Shown here: piece by piece, positions 1-9,932 of the stretch
Numbering within the stretch: the stretch's first letter is position 1
Layout: the number at the start of each line of letters is the position of its first letter
Source: Crotophaga sulcirostris
Taxonomy: Eukaryota; Chordata; Aves; Cuculiformes; Crotophagidae
DNA: 64,000 nt
Assembly: GCA_013397455.1 (NCBI GenBank)
Contig: VYZB01000119.1
Coordinates: 306,821-370,820, forward strand
Reading direction: 5' to 3'
Position numbers and translations under genes: made by a program
The notes under the pieces: model-generated
Databases searched by the model: none
What the model saw: only the letters and a program-made list of their open reading frames with translations
Told to the model about the DNA's origin: nothing

Positions 1-846
1 TGTCTAAACAGGTATGATATATCCTTCTTCAGAAAGTAACATTGTTAAGAGAGTAGTGAATTAAAAACCTAGATCTTTATTTTAGAAGTATTTGAAGAGG
101 ACAGCGTACCCCTCTGCTCTGACCCTGCAGTCAAAAAAGATTGTATTTACTTTTAAACCATACCATCTCCCTACTCTGTTTTCTAAAAGTCGTATACAAG
201 CTGTGGTCAGGTTGCTTAATATGGCATTGGCTGTGCAGGGTTGGGGTGTCTTGGGTATTGGCTTCGCAGAAACATATTGAGAGCTGTAACCCAGCAGAAT
301 GTTTTTACAGGAATTGCATCCATCATAATAGGATCTGTTGTTTCATTTCATTATTTTTGTGAAACAGTCCCTTGAACTACAGGGACAAATGTTGTTTTGG
401 GAAAGCTTGAAGAGGAAGCTTGGGAGCTGTTGAGTGCTGTGATTTAAACATTGTATTTCCAGTAAGTAATGAAACAAAGTAGCAAACTTAGTCTGTTTAG
501 GTCCAAGGATTAGGATATAAATCCTTATTTTCCTGTATGGTGCTGCACTATAGAGTGTGCAGGATGGATATCTAATTCTGTCTTGCTAGGAAAAATGTAA
601 CTGTAACCATTCCATACTTTATGCTGCTTTTTAGGAGAGTTCTTTCCAGTGACTGGTTTGAGAAAGTTGAACACCTCGTGTCACCTGAACACTTTCTCTG
701 CTAGAAAGTATATGGAAGTATTATCTTAAAATTGTTTGTAGATGTATTCAGGTTTCTAAATGCCACCTTCAACCTCTTAACCAGGGCATGTGCATCTCTC
801 CCTCCTTTGGTGATGTAAATAATGAATTTGTCTTTTCTGTTGTTAG
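1..846 (+). other. MTM1: MTM1 intron (3' part)
   Basis: AT-rich sequence preceding the first recognisable MTM1 exon. It ends in a short pyrimidine tract and AG at 845-846. The preceding MTM1 exon, which should encode the conserved segment around [12 protein letters not shown], is not here, so it lies upstream of the window. Nothing else recognisable was seen in this stretch. Confidence 0.75.
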
Positions 847-960
847 TTTCCTACAGGCTTTGAATTCAATGAGCAGTTCTTGATTACAATCCTGGATCAC
901 TTGTACAGCTGCCGGTTTGGTACTTTTCTGTACAACAGTGAGTTTCTTAGAGAAAAAGAG
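847..960 (+). CDS. MTM1: MTM1 exon encoding distal phosphatase-domain segment
   Basis: 114-nt exon, 38 codons, from [11 protein letters not shown] to FLREKE. It is flanked by acceptor AG 845-846 and donor GTTAGT at 961. The homologous MTMR1 exon (30445-30558) is also 114 nt long, which confirms both calls. The donor is a little weak (GTTAGT instead of GTRAGT). Confidence 0.94.
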
Positions 961-3900
961 GTTAGTCAAACCACCGATTGTTTAATTCTTTTGTTGTCTT
1001 GACTCTAGATGGTTACAAACAGTTTTGGTTGTATTGTATTTGATATATTCCTTGTATGATGGTTTTCAACTGGCTTTATTCTCATTAGAGAATAGTTGCA
1101 TGGGAAATTCCTTGGGACTGGCAGCTTAAAGACTATGCAGTCCCTAAAATACTTGTCAAACACTGATTTTGGAGTATTTCTAATACAATAACTTATTATG
1201 CTTCAAAGTAAATCCAAAGTGTATTAATTTTAGAACATAATCATGGCTTCTGTGTTGGACTTCCTGATTTTGAGCAAATTTTTACTGTCCTTATTTCAAT
1301 TTTGTTTTAGAAAGTGACTGAGAAAACATTGTCGTTATGGTCTTTGATAAACAGTGAAAAACCTAAATACACCAATCCTTTTTATACTAAAGAGCTAAAT
1401 CGAGCACTCTATCCAGTAGCCAGTATGCGTCATTTAGAGCTCTGGGTCAATTACTACATCAGGTGGAACCCAAGAATTCGGCAACAAGTAAGTAAATTCT
1501 CTATAACGTACAAAATGCTTTTTAGACTTCAGAAATAGGATTTTGTGTCATAACTGGCTTGTAGAATAATGCTTGTAATCCGTTCAGGTTTTTAATGTTA
1601 TATCTGTAAAGGTGGAGAAAAAAGGTGAAAATGATTATTCAGTTTTGTTTTTTTTAACTCCACTCTCCTCAGAACACTGAGCTTATTTCACTGCTTAGCA
1701 TTGGGTTGTCCTCAAGCCTTTTCTAGCATCTTTTCTTGGGGACAGAGCTAGAGGAGCATTTTTTAAGGGTATTTGATGCTACTAAGGAGTGAATGAAGAG
1801 CTTAGAAATAGGGCTTACTGATCCCTGAAGAGCTAGAGCATTAGCATCACAAATAGCTTAGCTGCCTTTGCTTAGACTTTCTCCTTTTTCTGAGAGTGTT
1901 TGAAGTCTTTTACAAATTAAGATGACCTATTCGGTGCTTTCTCTTTCAAAACTGTCTGTACTGATGGCTTATGGTATGATTTTTTTTTATATATAACTTT
2001 GACCCAATGTTGTTTACTCTGAGTAACCGTTGGATGAAAGCTGTTATTGAAAACTGTACAAGTGGATCAAATTGGAAACCCAGGAAAGCTTTTATCTCAA
2101 ATTACACATAGTTCAGTTCTGTGCTTTTAATGTTTAGTATATGGACACTCACTGTTCCAATCTTGCTAGAAATCTTAATATGATGTCTAAAGATAGTGTA
2201 TGGAAACTTATTTGTCCTTCTTAACAAGTTGTGGAGTTTTGAGTAGGATATGATAAAGGAGCAATTTCTTAGACAGAAGCAGTCTTCTAATCCAGCCCCT
2301 GGAATGAATTTCAAGCAATGCACTTCCTTTTCCACATCTGATCTCATTTACATTTTAGAGGCTGCAAGAAAGCCAGACAGTTTGCTGTATTTTCTTGTGA
2401 GTGTGTTGCCAGTTCTAATTTGAAGTTCTAGTTTTAAAGCTTTTGTGACTTGCTGTGAAAGATGAGGCCGTTTTGCAAAAGGTGGATCCAAACGTTTATT
2501 TTAGAAAGTGAAGCATTATAGGGTATGCAAATTAGCTGTAGATCTACTTAAAAATGCGCTTTGCCATTATTCAGGAAAGGTTTTTGGCAGGAGTTTCTTA
2601 TTAAAAATGCAAACATGTGTGGTAATCTTTTGTACTGCTGCTCCTGGTCCCTAATTTTCACCGTTTTTATATAAAAAATGCAACATTTTATTCCTGCACA
2701 CACAAAATTTACTCTTCATCTTGACTTAAGCAGCTGAATAGCGGACATGCGGCCTGAACTAGTTTTTCAATGACCTTTGTTAGTGCCATTTCTTAGAAGC
2801 ATGGTCCACATCAGACTTCAGTCTAATGAGGAGTCTGGTTTGTCACTAGCAACATCATTAACACTACATCTCTAATCATCTTAGTAACTACATTATTCAT
2901 TGACTGACCTTCCACAGTTGATTCAGCATTCGTTGCCATCCTCATCTGGGGCGTGTGGTGAGTGGTGCACGTAAGAATGCTGGTTCAGCTGGTTTTGAAC
3001 TGGTGAGGCATTTATATTGACTCCTGAAATCATACTGCTAATAGCTTTTAATTACAGGCAGGTTAACTGTGTAACATCAGCAACTTCTTGACAGGTGTAT
3101 ACAGCTGAAGGTAACTTTAGGCTCTGTAGCTACCTTGGACATTTGTAATTCCACTTTTCCATTTGTTTCATTACTCTATCTGGAAAGGAGGCTAAACTTA
3201 AAATGTTGAGGTGCTCTTTCTGTGAGGACTCTCCTGAAAGGGCAGGTGATTTTAAACACTTTCAAACTTATGTAGGGAATTAGTAATAAAGTTTTTAATT
3301 TATTTCACTTGCTTATTTACACGAAGTTGCAAATTGACTATTAAAAACTGAAATACATTTGATAAGTAAGGGAAGTTATTTAATCTGAAGACGGATTTCA
3401 TCTTAATCTGATGAGTTTTAAAATAGTCTGACTAAACAGTTTTTAGGGAAAGTGATGAGACATCTGACCTGGAATCTAAAACCTTTTAATAAGTCAAGAA
3501 GAGAAAAGCTTTGGACAAAGTGTTCACACAATATTTCACACAATATTAGAGAAAAAGAAAATAAAATCCACGTGCTCCAGGAAGTGCTGGCTGATTTTAT
3601 TGAGGTAGGAAGAACGCTTATGTGCAAAGATTTTCTTTGGACAAGAACAACTGGAAGGCAGAGATCGCTTGTATTATACAAATAAATATTTTTGTTTAGC
3701 TTGTTACAAGCTTACAATGTGTTACATATATTGGAAACTGCAGATACTGGGTAATGCCAGGAAAAAGCAAATAGTACAGCAGCTTAACTATGTAGAAGTA
3801 GTTGGACTGAAGTGATGAGACTAATGCAGATCTCTTTCTAGCAGCCCAATCCAGTGGAGCAGCGTTACATGGAGCTCCTTGCGTTACGTGATGATTATAT

Positions 3901-4009
3901 AAGGAGACTTGAAGAACTACAGATCACAAGTAATGCTAAGATATCAAATTCATCAGCCTCATCAGCATCTCCCTCACAAATGGTGTCGCATCTACAAACA
4001 CATTTTTGA
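847..4009 (+). CDS. MTM1: MTM1 (myotubularin), last three coding exons
   Basis: C-terminal part of myotubularin, a phosphatase that removes the 3-phosphate from PI3P and PI(3,5)P2 on endosomal membranes and is needed in skeletal muscle. Coding exons are 847-960, 1311-1487 and 3842-4009 (stop TGA 4007-4009), lengths 114, 177 and 168 nt, all phase 0. The translation covers the end of the phosphatase domain ([18 protein letters not shown]), the block [20 protein letters not shown], the predicted coiled coil ([19 protein letters not shown]) and the C-terminal PDZ-type ligand QTHF. The catalytic CX5R exon is upstream of the window. Identification as MTM1 rather than another myotubularin rests on the close match of the last exon to MTM1 and on its position directly before MTMR1 in the same orientation, as in mammals. 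Confidence 0.94.
1311..1487 (+). CDS. MTM1: MTM1 penultimate coding exon
   Basis: 177-nt exon, 59 codons, starting [12 protein letters not shown] and ending RWNPRIRQQ. It has the acceptor TTTTGTTTTAG and the donor GTAAGT at 1488. It contains the family-typical [14 protein letters not shown], the hallmark at the end of the myotubularin phosphatase region. Its length equals that of the matching MTMR1 exon 31970-32146. Confidence 0.95.
3842..4009 (+). CDS. MTM1: MTM1 terminal coding exon
   Basis: 168 nt including the stop codon TGA. It encodes [20 protein letters not shown], a Ser-rich linker ([13 protein letters not shown]) and the C terminus HLQTHF. The start is set by the protein match to mammalian MTM1; the acceptor reads TAGCAG, a NAGNAG tandem site, so a form lacking the first Gln is possible. 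The last residues T-H-F fit a class I PDZ ligand (S/T at -2, hydrophobic end). Confidence 0.95.
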   Translation, partial: QPNPVEQRYMELLALRDDYIRRLEELQITSNAKISNSSASSASPSQMVSHLQTHF

Positions 4010-5590
4010 AGAATGGGTTCGCTTGGTTCTATACTCTAATAGCAAGTGATGCTTAACGTAGATCTATAGCATAAAGAGGAATATTTTACTGCCTTACATT
4101 AGACTGTCCTAACACAAATTGTTTTAGACTGTCTTCATTTGAGGAGTACTTCAAAACAAACAAAACCAACTCTTCAGTTACGTGCCTTTCTGAACCTGTC
4201 GACTGGGAACATTATTAATCAACTTCTAGTTATGGAGGGCTTTGAGGTATTTTGGAAAGTCTGGTACACTTGAAATTAAATTGATTTATTGTTTGCATAA
4301 GAAGGCTTTAATTTATTACACTGTAGGTCATGTTCCTGTAAGGAAATTCAGGCTCAGTCTTACATGTCATGAATCAACACATTAATAGCAATAGGAATAT
4401 TCACATTGTGTAAAATTAGGCATGTGTGTATTCCTGTTAGGAATACATTTGTGGAGTTTGAGATAAAAATAAATGCTATTGTAAGATTTCAGAGAGAATT
4501 GTTGACGTTTTCTGGTTACCTGAGAATTTCAAATTTTCCTTTTTCAAAATAAACAAAAACATGGAAGGCATTTCACTGATACGCTTCCAATTAAAAAATT
4601 CAATAGCTCAGTAGATATCAAAAGAAAAATCTATTTTTTTATTATAAATTGATTTTTTTAAACAAATTACAATTGTACAATTCTCAATTCTGAGAAGTCC
4701 TGCTTTGGCTAACTGTTCAGCAGTAAAATGTATTAAACTATTACTGTTGGCAATATCCATTATTTGGATTAATACAGTATAAAATTGTTCTAAAGAAGTT
4801 TTATACAATTAAAAACAGACCCACAGAGACATTAGTTAAATATCCAGCAATAGCCATAGTATTAAAGCTTGTATTTGTCATCTAAAAGTAAATGTGCCTG
4901 TTTAAAGGAGCTTTTATACTAAAGTAGGCAAAAATTTTCAGTGTTAAAGACTATTGAACACTTGTACATTTATAGCTTACTGTTTAATTTCACTTTTGTT
5001 CAGTGAATTTATTCTTAAGTATTTAAGGGACTTCAATATACAAGGTTCACATATAGCGTGTGTAGCTATATTGAACGTTCCAGTGAATCCTAGTTTCAAG
5101 GATTCCTGTAAACCTATAATTTGTTTCTTTCAGGTGTTTTTTAAATAGTTGCAAGCATTTCTTACGACAACACAAACCTTGCTACTTGATATTTTATTAA
5201 AATTTTGCATATTCTCAGAAGTTTAATGATATTCAGGCAATCCAGGAAATACTGCAGTTCAGAATCTGTAGAGGACTCTATCTAATATTGTTATTTTAAA
5301 GGAAATATTTTGATGCTTGAGGCTTCTATCATTGTAAATTATTGTACATGTGGTGAGTTTTGATCTGCAAGATATAATAGGATTATATATAAATTAAGTT
5401 TTGTGTAAGTGTATATATAATATAGTCTATTAGAAATTCTGCAAGTTTATAAAATGTAAATATTTTGCATATGAAAACTAAATTGAAAGCTATAGTTCCG
5501 TAAAGTAAGTCAAAGTTTAGAGGACATCTGAATATTTTTGAACAGTATTTTTTCAAAGGAATAAAAGTACACCACCTCTTGATTTAATTT
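4010..5590 (+). other. MTM1: MTM1 3' UTR (end approximate)
   Basis: AT-rich sequence after the MTM1 stop without further coding exons. Poly(A) signals AATAAA occur at 4468-4473, 4548-4553 and 5560-5565; the last would give a UTR of about 1.6 kb. The downstream U-rich tract near 5610 fits cleavage there. The real end cannot be fixed from sequence alone. Confidence 0.6.
5560..5565 (+). terminator. MTM1: Candidate distal poly(A) signal of MTM1
   Basis: Canonical AATAAA followed about 45 nt later by a T-rich stretch. Proximal AATAAA copies at 4468 and 4548 are alternatives. It is chosen as the last canonical signal before the CpG island of the next gene. Confidence 0.4.
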
Positions 5591-5599
5591 GGTATATAC

Positions 5600-6190
5600 A
5601 CTGAATTGCACTGTTTTTTTTCAGGGAAGCTCAGAGCATATGGTATGTGTGTTCTAAATACGAAATTTATGATTTATTTTTGTCCTCTAAAGTTTCATTC
5701 TCCCATCAATACTCCTCAGTATGTGTTTCCAAAATAACATTGTCCAAAAATCTTAAGGTAAGTGACTCGTTACATCATGAAGAAGGATTCTCAGTTGTTC
5801 ATGATGTACTTCACATTTTGAAAGCTATGCATACTCTGGTATATTTGCCTTCTCCTTACTGGTGATTTATTAAAAAAAAGCTATTTTTATTAGAATATTT
5901 CAAGTTTCTGTATTTGAGTTGAACGTATTAGTGACATCTTGGAGTATTGTGGAGAAGTTCAGAAAATCTAATAATTCTGTATAAATACTACATGATAACC
6001 TGTTGTGTTTGGGACAGTGTAATATCATGGAGAGGATCTTTTTGCACTTTACTTAATTACTTATGTACCATTCTTCATATTGCCAGTTCAGTCAAATTTC
6101 AGTCTAACATAGCTCTGTGCAGGCTTGGTTTTATTTCAAGTCAATAGATAAGATGCTTGTTTTAATTCTATTTTTACATGGCAATATTAG
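5600..6190. other. Intergenic spacer MTM1-MTMR1
   Basis: AT-rich sequence with no recognisable exon. It gives way abruptly at about 6.2 kb to CpG-rich sequence. The two genes are head-to-tail, with only about 1.5 kb between the presumed MTM1 end and the MTMR1 exon 1 gap. Confidence 0.5.
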
Positions 6191-6775
6191 GCAAACATTG
6201 CGGTGATTTTACTCCAATACTTCCTGGCAAATTCAAATTTGAAGTTGTGCGGGCGGGCGTACAGACTGAGCGGTGTTAACAGAAGCCTTCCCCCTTGCCA
6301 ATTCACTGTGGCACCTGTGGGTGCAGCAGCTGCAGGCGCTGATGCCCTCTTGGAGCTGTCACAGCCAAGGACAAACCCACTGGAGCTTTCGAGGCGGTGA
6401 ACGAGAGGCTTCGAGGCGTCGAGTGCCTTTTCCAGCAGGGGTGAAGAAGCAGGGCCGGGATGTGAACACCACCACCTGAGAACGCCCCGGATCCACCTCA
6501 GAACATTATTGTACATTTTTCCTTTCCGTGTTCTTACTTCCGTGGACCTGAGAAGAGGGTGGTGGAGCACTGGCACAGCTCCCCAGGGAAGCAGTCACAG
6601 CACCAAGCCTGACGGTAGCCAAGAAGCGTTTGGCCAACGACCTCGGACACACGGTGTGAGCGTTGGGAGTGCCCTGTGCAGGGACAGGAGTTGGACTGGG
6701 GGATCTTTGTGGGTCCCTTCCACCTCAGGGCACGCTGTGATTCCATAACCTAGCTTCGTCCTGGGCTGCGGTTGC

Positions 6776-6788
6776 TGACGTCGGAAGT
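6776..6788 (+). promoter_or_regulatory. Overlapping CRE-like and ETS-like sites
   Basis: The bases TGACGTCGGAAGT join a CREB/ATF-type core to an ETS/GABP-type core, overlapping by one base. Such pairs are common near CpG-island start sites. The site lies about 330 nt upstream of the gap; function is inferred from motif only. Confidence 0.35.
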
Positions 6789-7078
6789 TTAACTGTCGGA
6801 TGCCTTCTTTCTTTGCCTCTGCCTTACCCACCCCAGCTCAGCCCGGGCTGGCGGTGACGGGCGCGCTACCTCCTCCCTCACGGGTTGTTCAGCTCTGCCT
6901 TGAGTTCTTGTGTCGCGCTGGAGAACAGGGGTTTGCAGCCGCCCCGGAACCTGCTCCTGCTGCTCCAGCTCCACCGCGGGCCCCGCCCGTGCGTGACGGT
7001 ATGAAATAAAGACGCCCGTTTAAAACCTGTGGCTCCCACGGCCGTTTTCGTGGCGCGCCGGGCCCGGCAGCCGCCGCT

Positions 7079-7101
7079 GTCCTCCCTCCCTCCCTCCCTC
7101 C
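7079..7101 (+). repeat. (CCCT)n tetranucleotide repeat
   Basis: About five tandem units of TCCC inside the CpG island, ending 14 nt before the gap. Polypurine/polypyrimidine and GC-rich context may have contributed to the failed assembly of the adjoining bases. Confidence 0.85.
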
Positions 7102-7115
7102 GTGCGCGGGGCGGC

Positions 7116-7621
7116 NNNNNNNNNNNNNNNNNNNNNNNNNNNNNNNNNNNNNNNNNNNNNNNNNNNNNNNNNNNNNNNNNNNNNNNNNNNNNNNNNNNNN
7201 NNNNNNNNNNNNNNNNNNNNNNNNNNNNNNNNNNNNNNNNNNNNNNNNNNNNNNNNNNNNNNNNNNNNNNNNNNNNNNNNNNNNNNNNNNNNNNNNNNNN
7301 NNNNNNNNNNNNNNNNNNNNNNNNNNNNNNNNNNNNNNNNNNNNNNNNNNNNNNNNNNNNNNNNNNNNNNNNNNNNNNNNNNNNNNNNNNNNNNNNNNNN
7401 NNNNNNNNNNNNNNNNNNNNNNNNNNNNNNNNNNNNNNNNNNNNNNNNNNNNNNNNNNNNNNNNNNNNNNNNNNNNNNNNNNNNNNNNNNNNNNNNNNNN
7501 NNNNNNNNNNNNNNNNNNNNNNNNNNNNNNNNNNNNNNNNNNNNNNNNNNNNNNNNNNNNNNNNNNNNNNNNNNNNNNNNNNNNNNNNNNNNNNNNNNNN
7601 NNNNNNNNNNNNNNNNNNNNN
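7116..7621. other. MTMR1: Assembly gap (506 N) likely covering MTMR1 exon 1
   Basis: All bases are N. It lies inside the CpG island. MTMR1 exon 2 starts in mid-protein (phase 1) and no exon with a start codon and matching phase is visible on either side. In mammals exon 1 encodes a low-complexity Ala/Gly/Pro-rich N terminus, which would be GC-rich and hard to sequence. Open frames drawn through the gap are artefacts. Confidence 0.8.
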
Positions 7622-9826
7622 CAGCGAGACGGAGGTTTTAAGTCTCTATTCCCGTATTTTTTTCCCCGTGGGAGCGGGTGCTTCAGCCGCAGAGGTGTGG
7701 CTGTCCCCGTGGTGTGTCCGTGTGTCTGTCCGTCTGTCCGTCTCGCTGGACGCCGGCGAGCGGGCTCGCAGCGGGCCTTGACGCCGGGCACTACCGCGGC
7801 TGCTGCAGCGGCGCTGGTAGCAGAGTTCCTGCCTTTGGAAGTTTCCAGCTGGAGGAGACCTCAGGGCTGAATTTAAAAATCCCTAAACAAGGAGTAGAAA
7901 CTGACAGAAAATTCACCTGGCAAGGTTCCGGTGTCTGTTTATTATTTCATTCATTTCTTTGCCGGTACGGCTGTGCCGCTGTGCGTGGCCTTGCTGTGGG
8001 AACCCTCACGTTACAGCTCTCGGTGGTGTTGTTTGCCCTGGAGATCAAGGACTTCATTTTAGCCAAATCCAAGTGTGCAAGCTTGGTGCCCACTTTATCT
8101 CTTGAGTTAGAACGAAAAGAGGTGCACCGGTGTGTGTCCCGCTTGGCAGACAGCGATCAATGACACTGGTACAATCAACATCCTCTGGGACACCAACACT
8201 TCCCGAGACACCGATCCTGGGAGACAGACCTGCATCCACAGTCGTTTTCCTACTACTTCTAACTTTGTTGACATAGTGGTTTCCGGTGAAGATAAGCCAT
8301 AGAAAAATAAATCGTTTTCTTAATTAACAAGTAAGTGCTTATTTGGAAGCAAACTTAGGCAAATCCTGAAGAGATACACTAGGAATTAAGAGATGTGAAA
8401 GAAGGAGCAATAAATGAGATCAGAAAAGGATTGCTGTAGGGTTTAGCTCATGCACTCTTTTCAAAACTTAAGTGAAATGTTTCTCTGAGTGAATCTGGAC
8501 TCGAATTCAGCACTAACATGAGAGTTGTCTTCGTTGTTCGAGCTGGACCATCATAGATGTGTTTTGGTTTCAGAACAACATTTTGTGATCTAACACCGTG
8601 TAGAATTTTGCCGGTGGGGAGAAATGTACTGACATTTATCAGAAAAGCTCTGAAAGAGCTTTCATTTCAGGCGTGAAGTTGCTGCATGCATCTTTATATC
8701 TACCTATTCTAGCAGAGTTCGTGTAAGAAAAGACCTCTAGTTAGGTAGTAATTGGTCATCTTATGCCAGTAGCCCAGCTTCTTAATGTCCAAGTTGTGGT
8801 GTACCTGTTGGGTGCTGAGTGTGACACGCATAGAATCCAAAGCTGGTTTACAAATGAATTCTAAAAATTAATTAATTTTTTCTTTCTGTATTTGACTTCT
8901 GAATAAGTATTGAATCTGTAGAAGAGCCCAACTAAGCTGTCTGAAGAAATGGTAGTTATCTAAAGCATCAGCTGAGGCTGTGGTGGCACTTGGGGGACAG
9001 TTCCCTCTGGCGTTCCCGGTTTTTCATCAGATACTGGCATGTTTTGGAGCAGACCTAGCACACTTCAAAGTGGCTGGAACAAACTGTGGAATTGCTTCTC
9101 GCTCTCAGTACTGCGTTCTCTGTAAGCAGCATTAGTTCAGGTGACTGTTCTCGAAACGCATCATTGGGATTTAGTGCGGTTCTGCTGTTGACGTGCTTTG
9201 TCTTTAGGGTTCTTATGATCACTCCACAGTGCAGAATTCCTTGTTGTGGCATGGGAAGGTCAGTCCTGAAGATTATTCAGAGATTCTTTTATGAATAGAA
9301 AAGAATTATGGCTAACTAAAGGTTACCCTTTAGAAAATAGGCATTTTCTACGTTTAATATTAATGTAGAATACAACGCTAGAGTAGTTTAGTTTTTTAAT
9401 ACTGGAATAGAGTAATTTAATTTAGAGGATTTATTGAATAATCAGGAAGTAATAGTAAGGTAAGTGTAAGCAGTTTGCTGTTACTTGATCAAGTTCATTC
9501 CACGGATGGCTTAATGAAAAAATTGTGTGAATGATGAAAAAAATTACACAGGATAAGGAAATCGATGTTTTTGTAAGTTCCTAGGACCCCAACATCACTT
9601 TTAACCTACTGACAGTTCTACATTTCTGATAATATCTATTAAAATTGTTTTTCCTAATTTGATCAGCAAAGTAGTCGCATTCTGCCCTCAAGGCAAGCTA
9701 ATTTTTATGATGCTAGTGATCATTTATGGTCTTGTTTTCTGCATGCACTCAGTTGTTACACTGTTCTCAATATACATTTTGAATTCTTGCTAAATAATTT
9801 GAAATATTCTTTTTTTTTTTTTGTAG
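7622..9826 (+). other. MTMR1: MTMR1 intron 1 (visible part)
   Basis: It starts CpG-rich and turns AT-rich after about 8.2 kb. It ends with a 12-base T run and TAG at 9824-9826. It holds one copy (7991-8113) of a ~120-bp sequence that recurs in intron 2. No further exon was recognised. Confidence 0.6.
7991..8113. repeat. Unidentified ~120-bp duplicated sequence, copy 1
   Basis: About 80% identical by eye to 11002-11120 in the same orientation, including a 21-nt identical run (8042-8062). Lies in MTMR1 intron 1. No family recognised. Confidence 0.85.
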
Positions 9827-9932
9827 CCCAACTGGATCCCATGTGGAATGGTGTAAACAACTGATAGCTGCAACCATTTCCAGTCAGATTTCAGGGTCTG
9901 TCCCCTCAGAAGGTGTGTCCAGAGACTACAGG
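9827..9932 (+). CDS. MTMR1: MTMR1 exon 2
   Basis: 106 nt. The first base completes a split Ser codon, then [20 protein letters not shown] follows, ending SRDYR. Acceptor is a long T run plus TAG; donor is GTAAGT at 9933. It ends on a codon boundary, so a cassette exon inserted after it must be a multiple of three to keep frame. This N-terminal segment is found in MTMR1 but not in MTM1. Confidence 0.93.

Larger units (their letters stand above)
6200..7850 (+). promoter_or_regulatory. MTMR1: CpG island / MTMR1 promoter region
   Basis: GC-rich, CpG-dense stretch in otherwise AT-rich DNA, interrupted by a run of N (7116-7621). It contains GC boxes (for example CCCCGCCC near 6981-6988), a TGACGTC CRE-like site at 6776-6782 overlapping CGGAAGT (ETS/GABP-like) at 6782-6788, and a (CCCT)n stretch just before the gap. 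No TATA box is positioned convincingly. Such islands mark housekeeping-type promoters, and the next gene on this strand is MTMR1, whose first coding exon is otherwise missing. Confidence 0.75.

Noticed and set aside
3452..3685. 77-codon frame in the MTM1 intron
   Set aside because: No match to MTM1 or any known protein, and the exon 1311-1487 joins directly to 3842 by protein homology.
6187..6576. 129-codon minus-strand frame in the CpG island
   Set aside because: GC-rich sequence gives long chance frames; the translation resembles no known protein and has no splice or promoter context.
6889..7791. 300-codon open frame on the minus strand (and similar ones on plus)
   Set aside because: It exists only because N bases contain no stops; more than half of it is the assembly gap.
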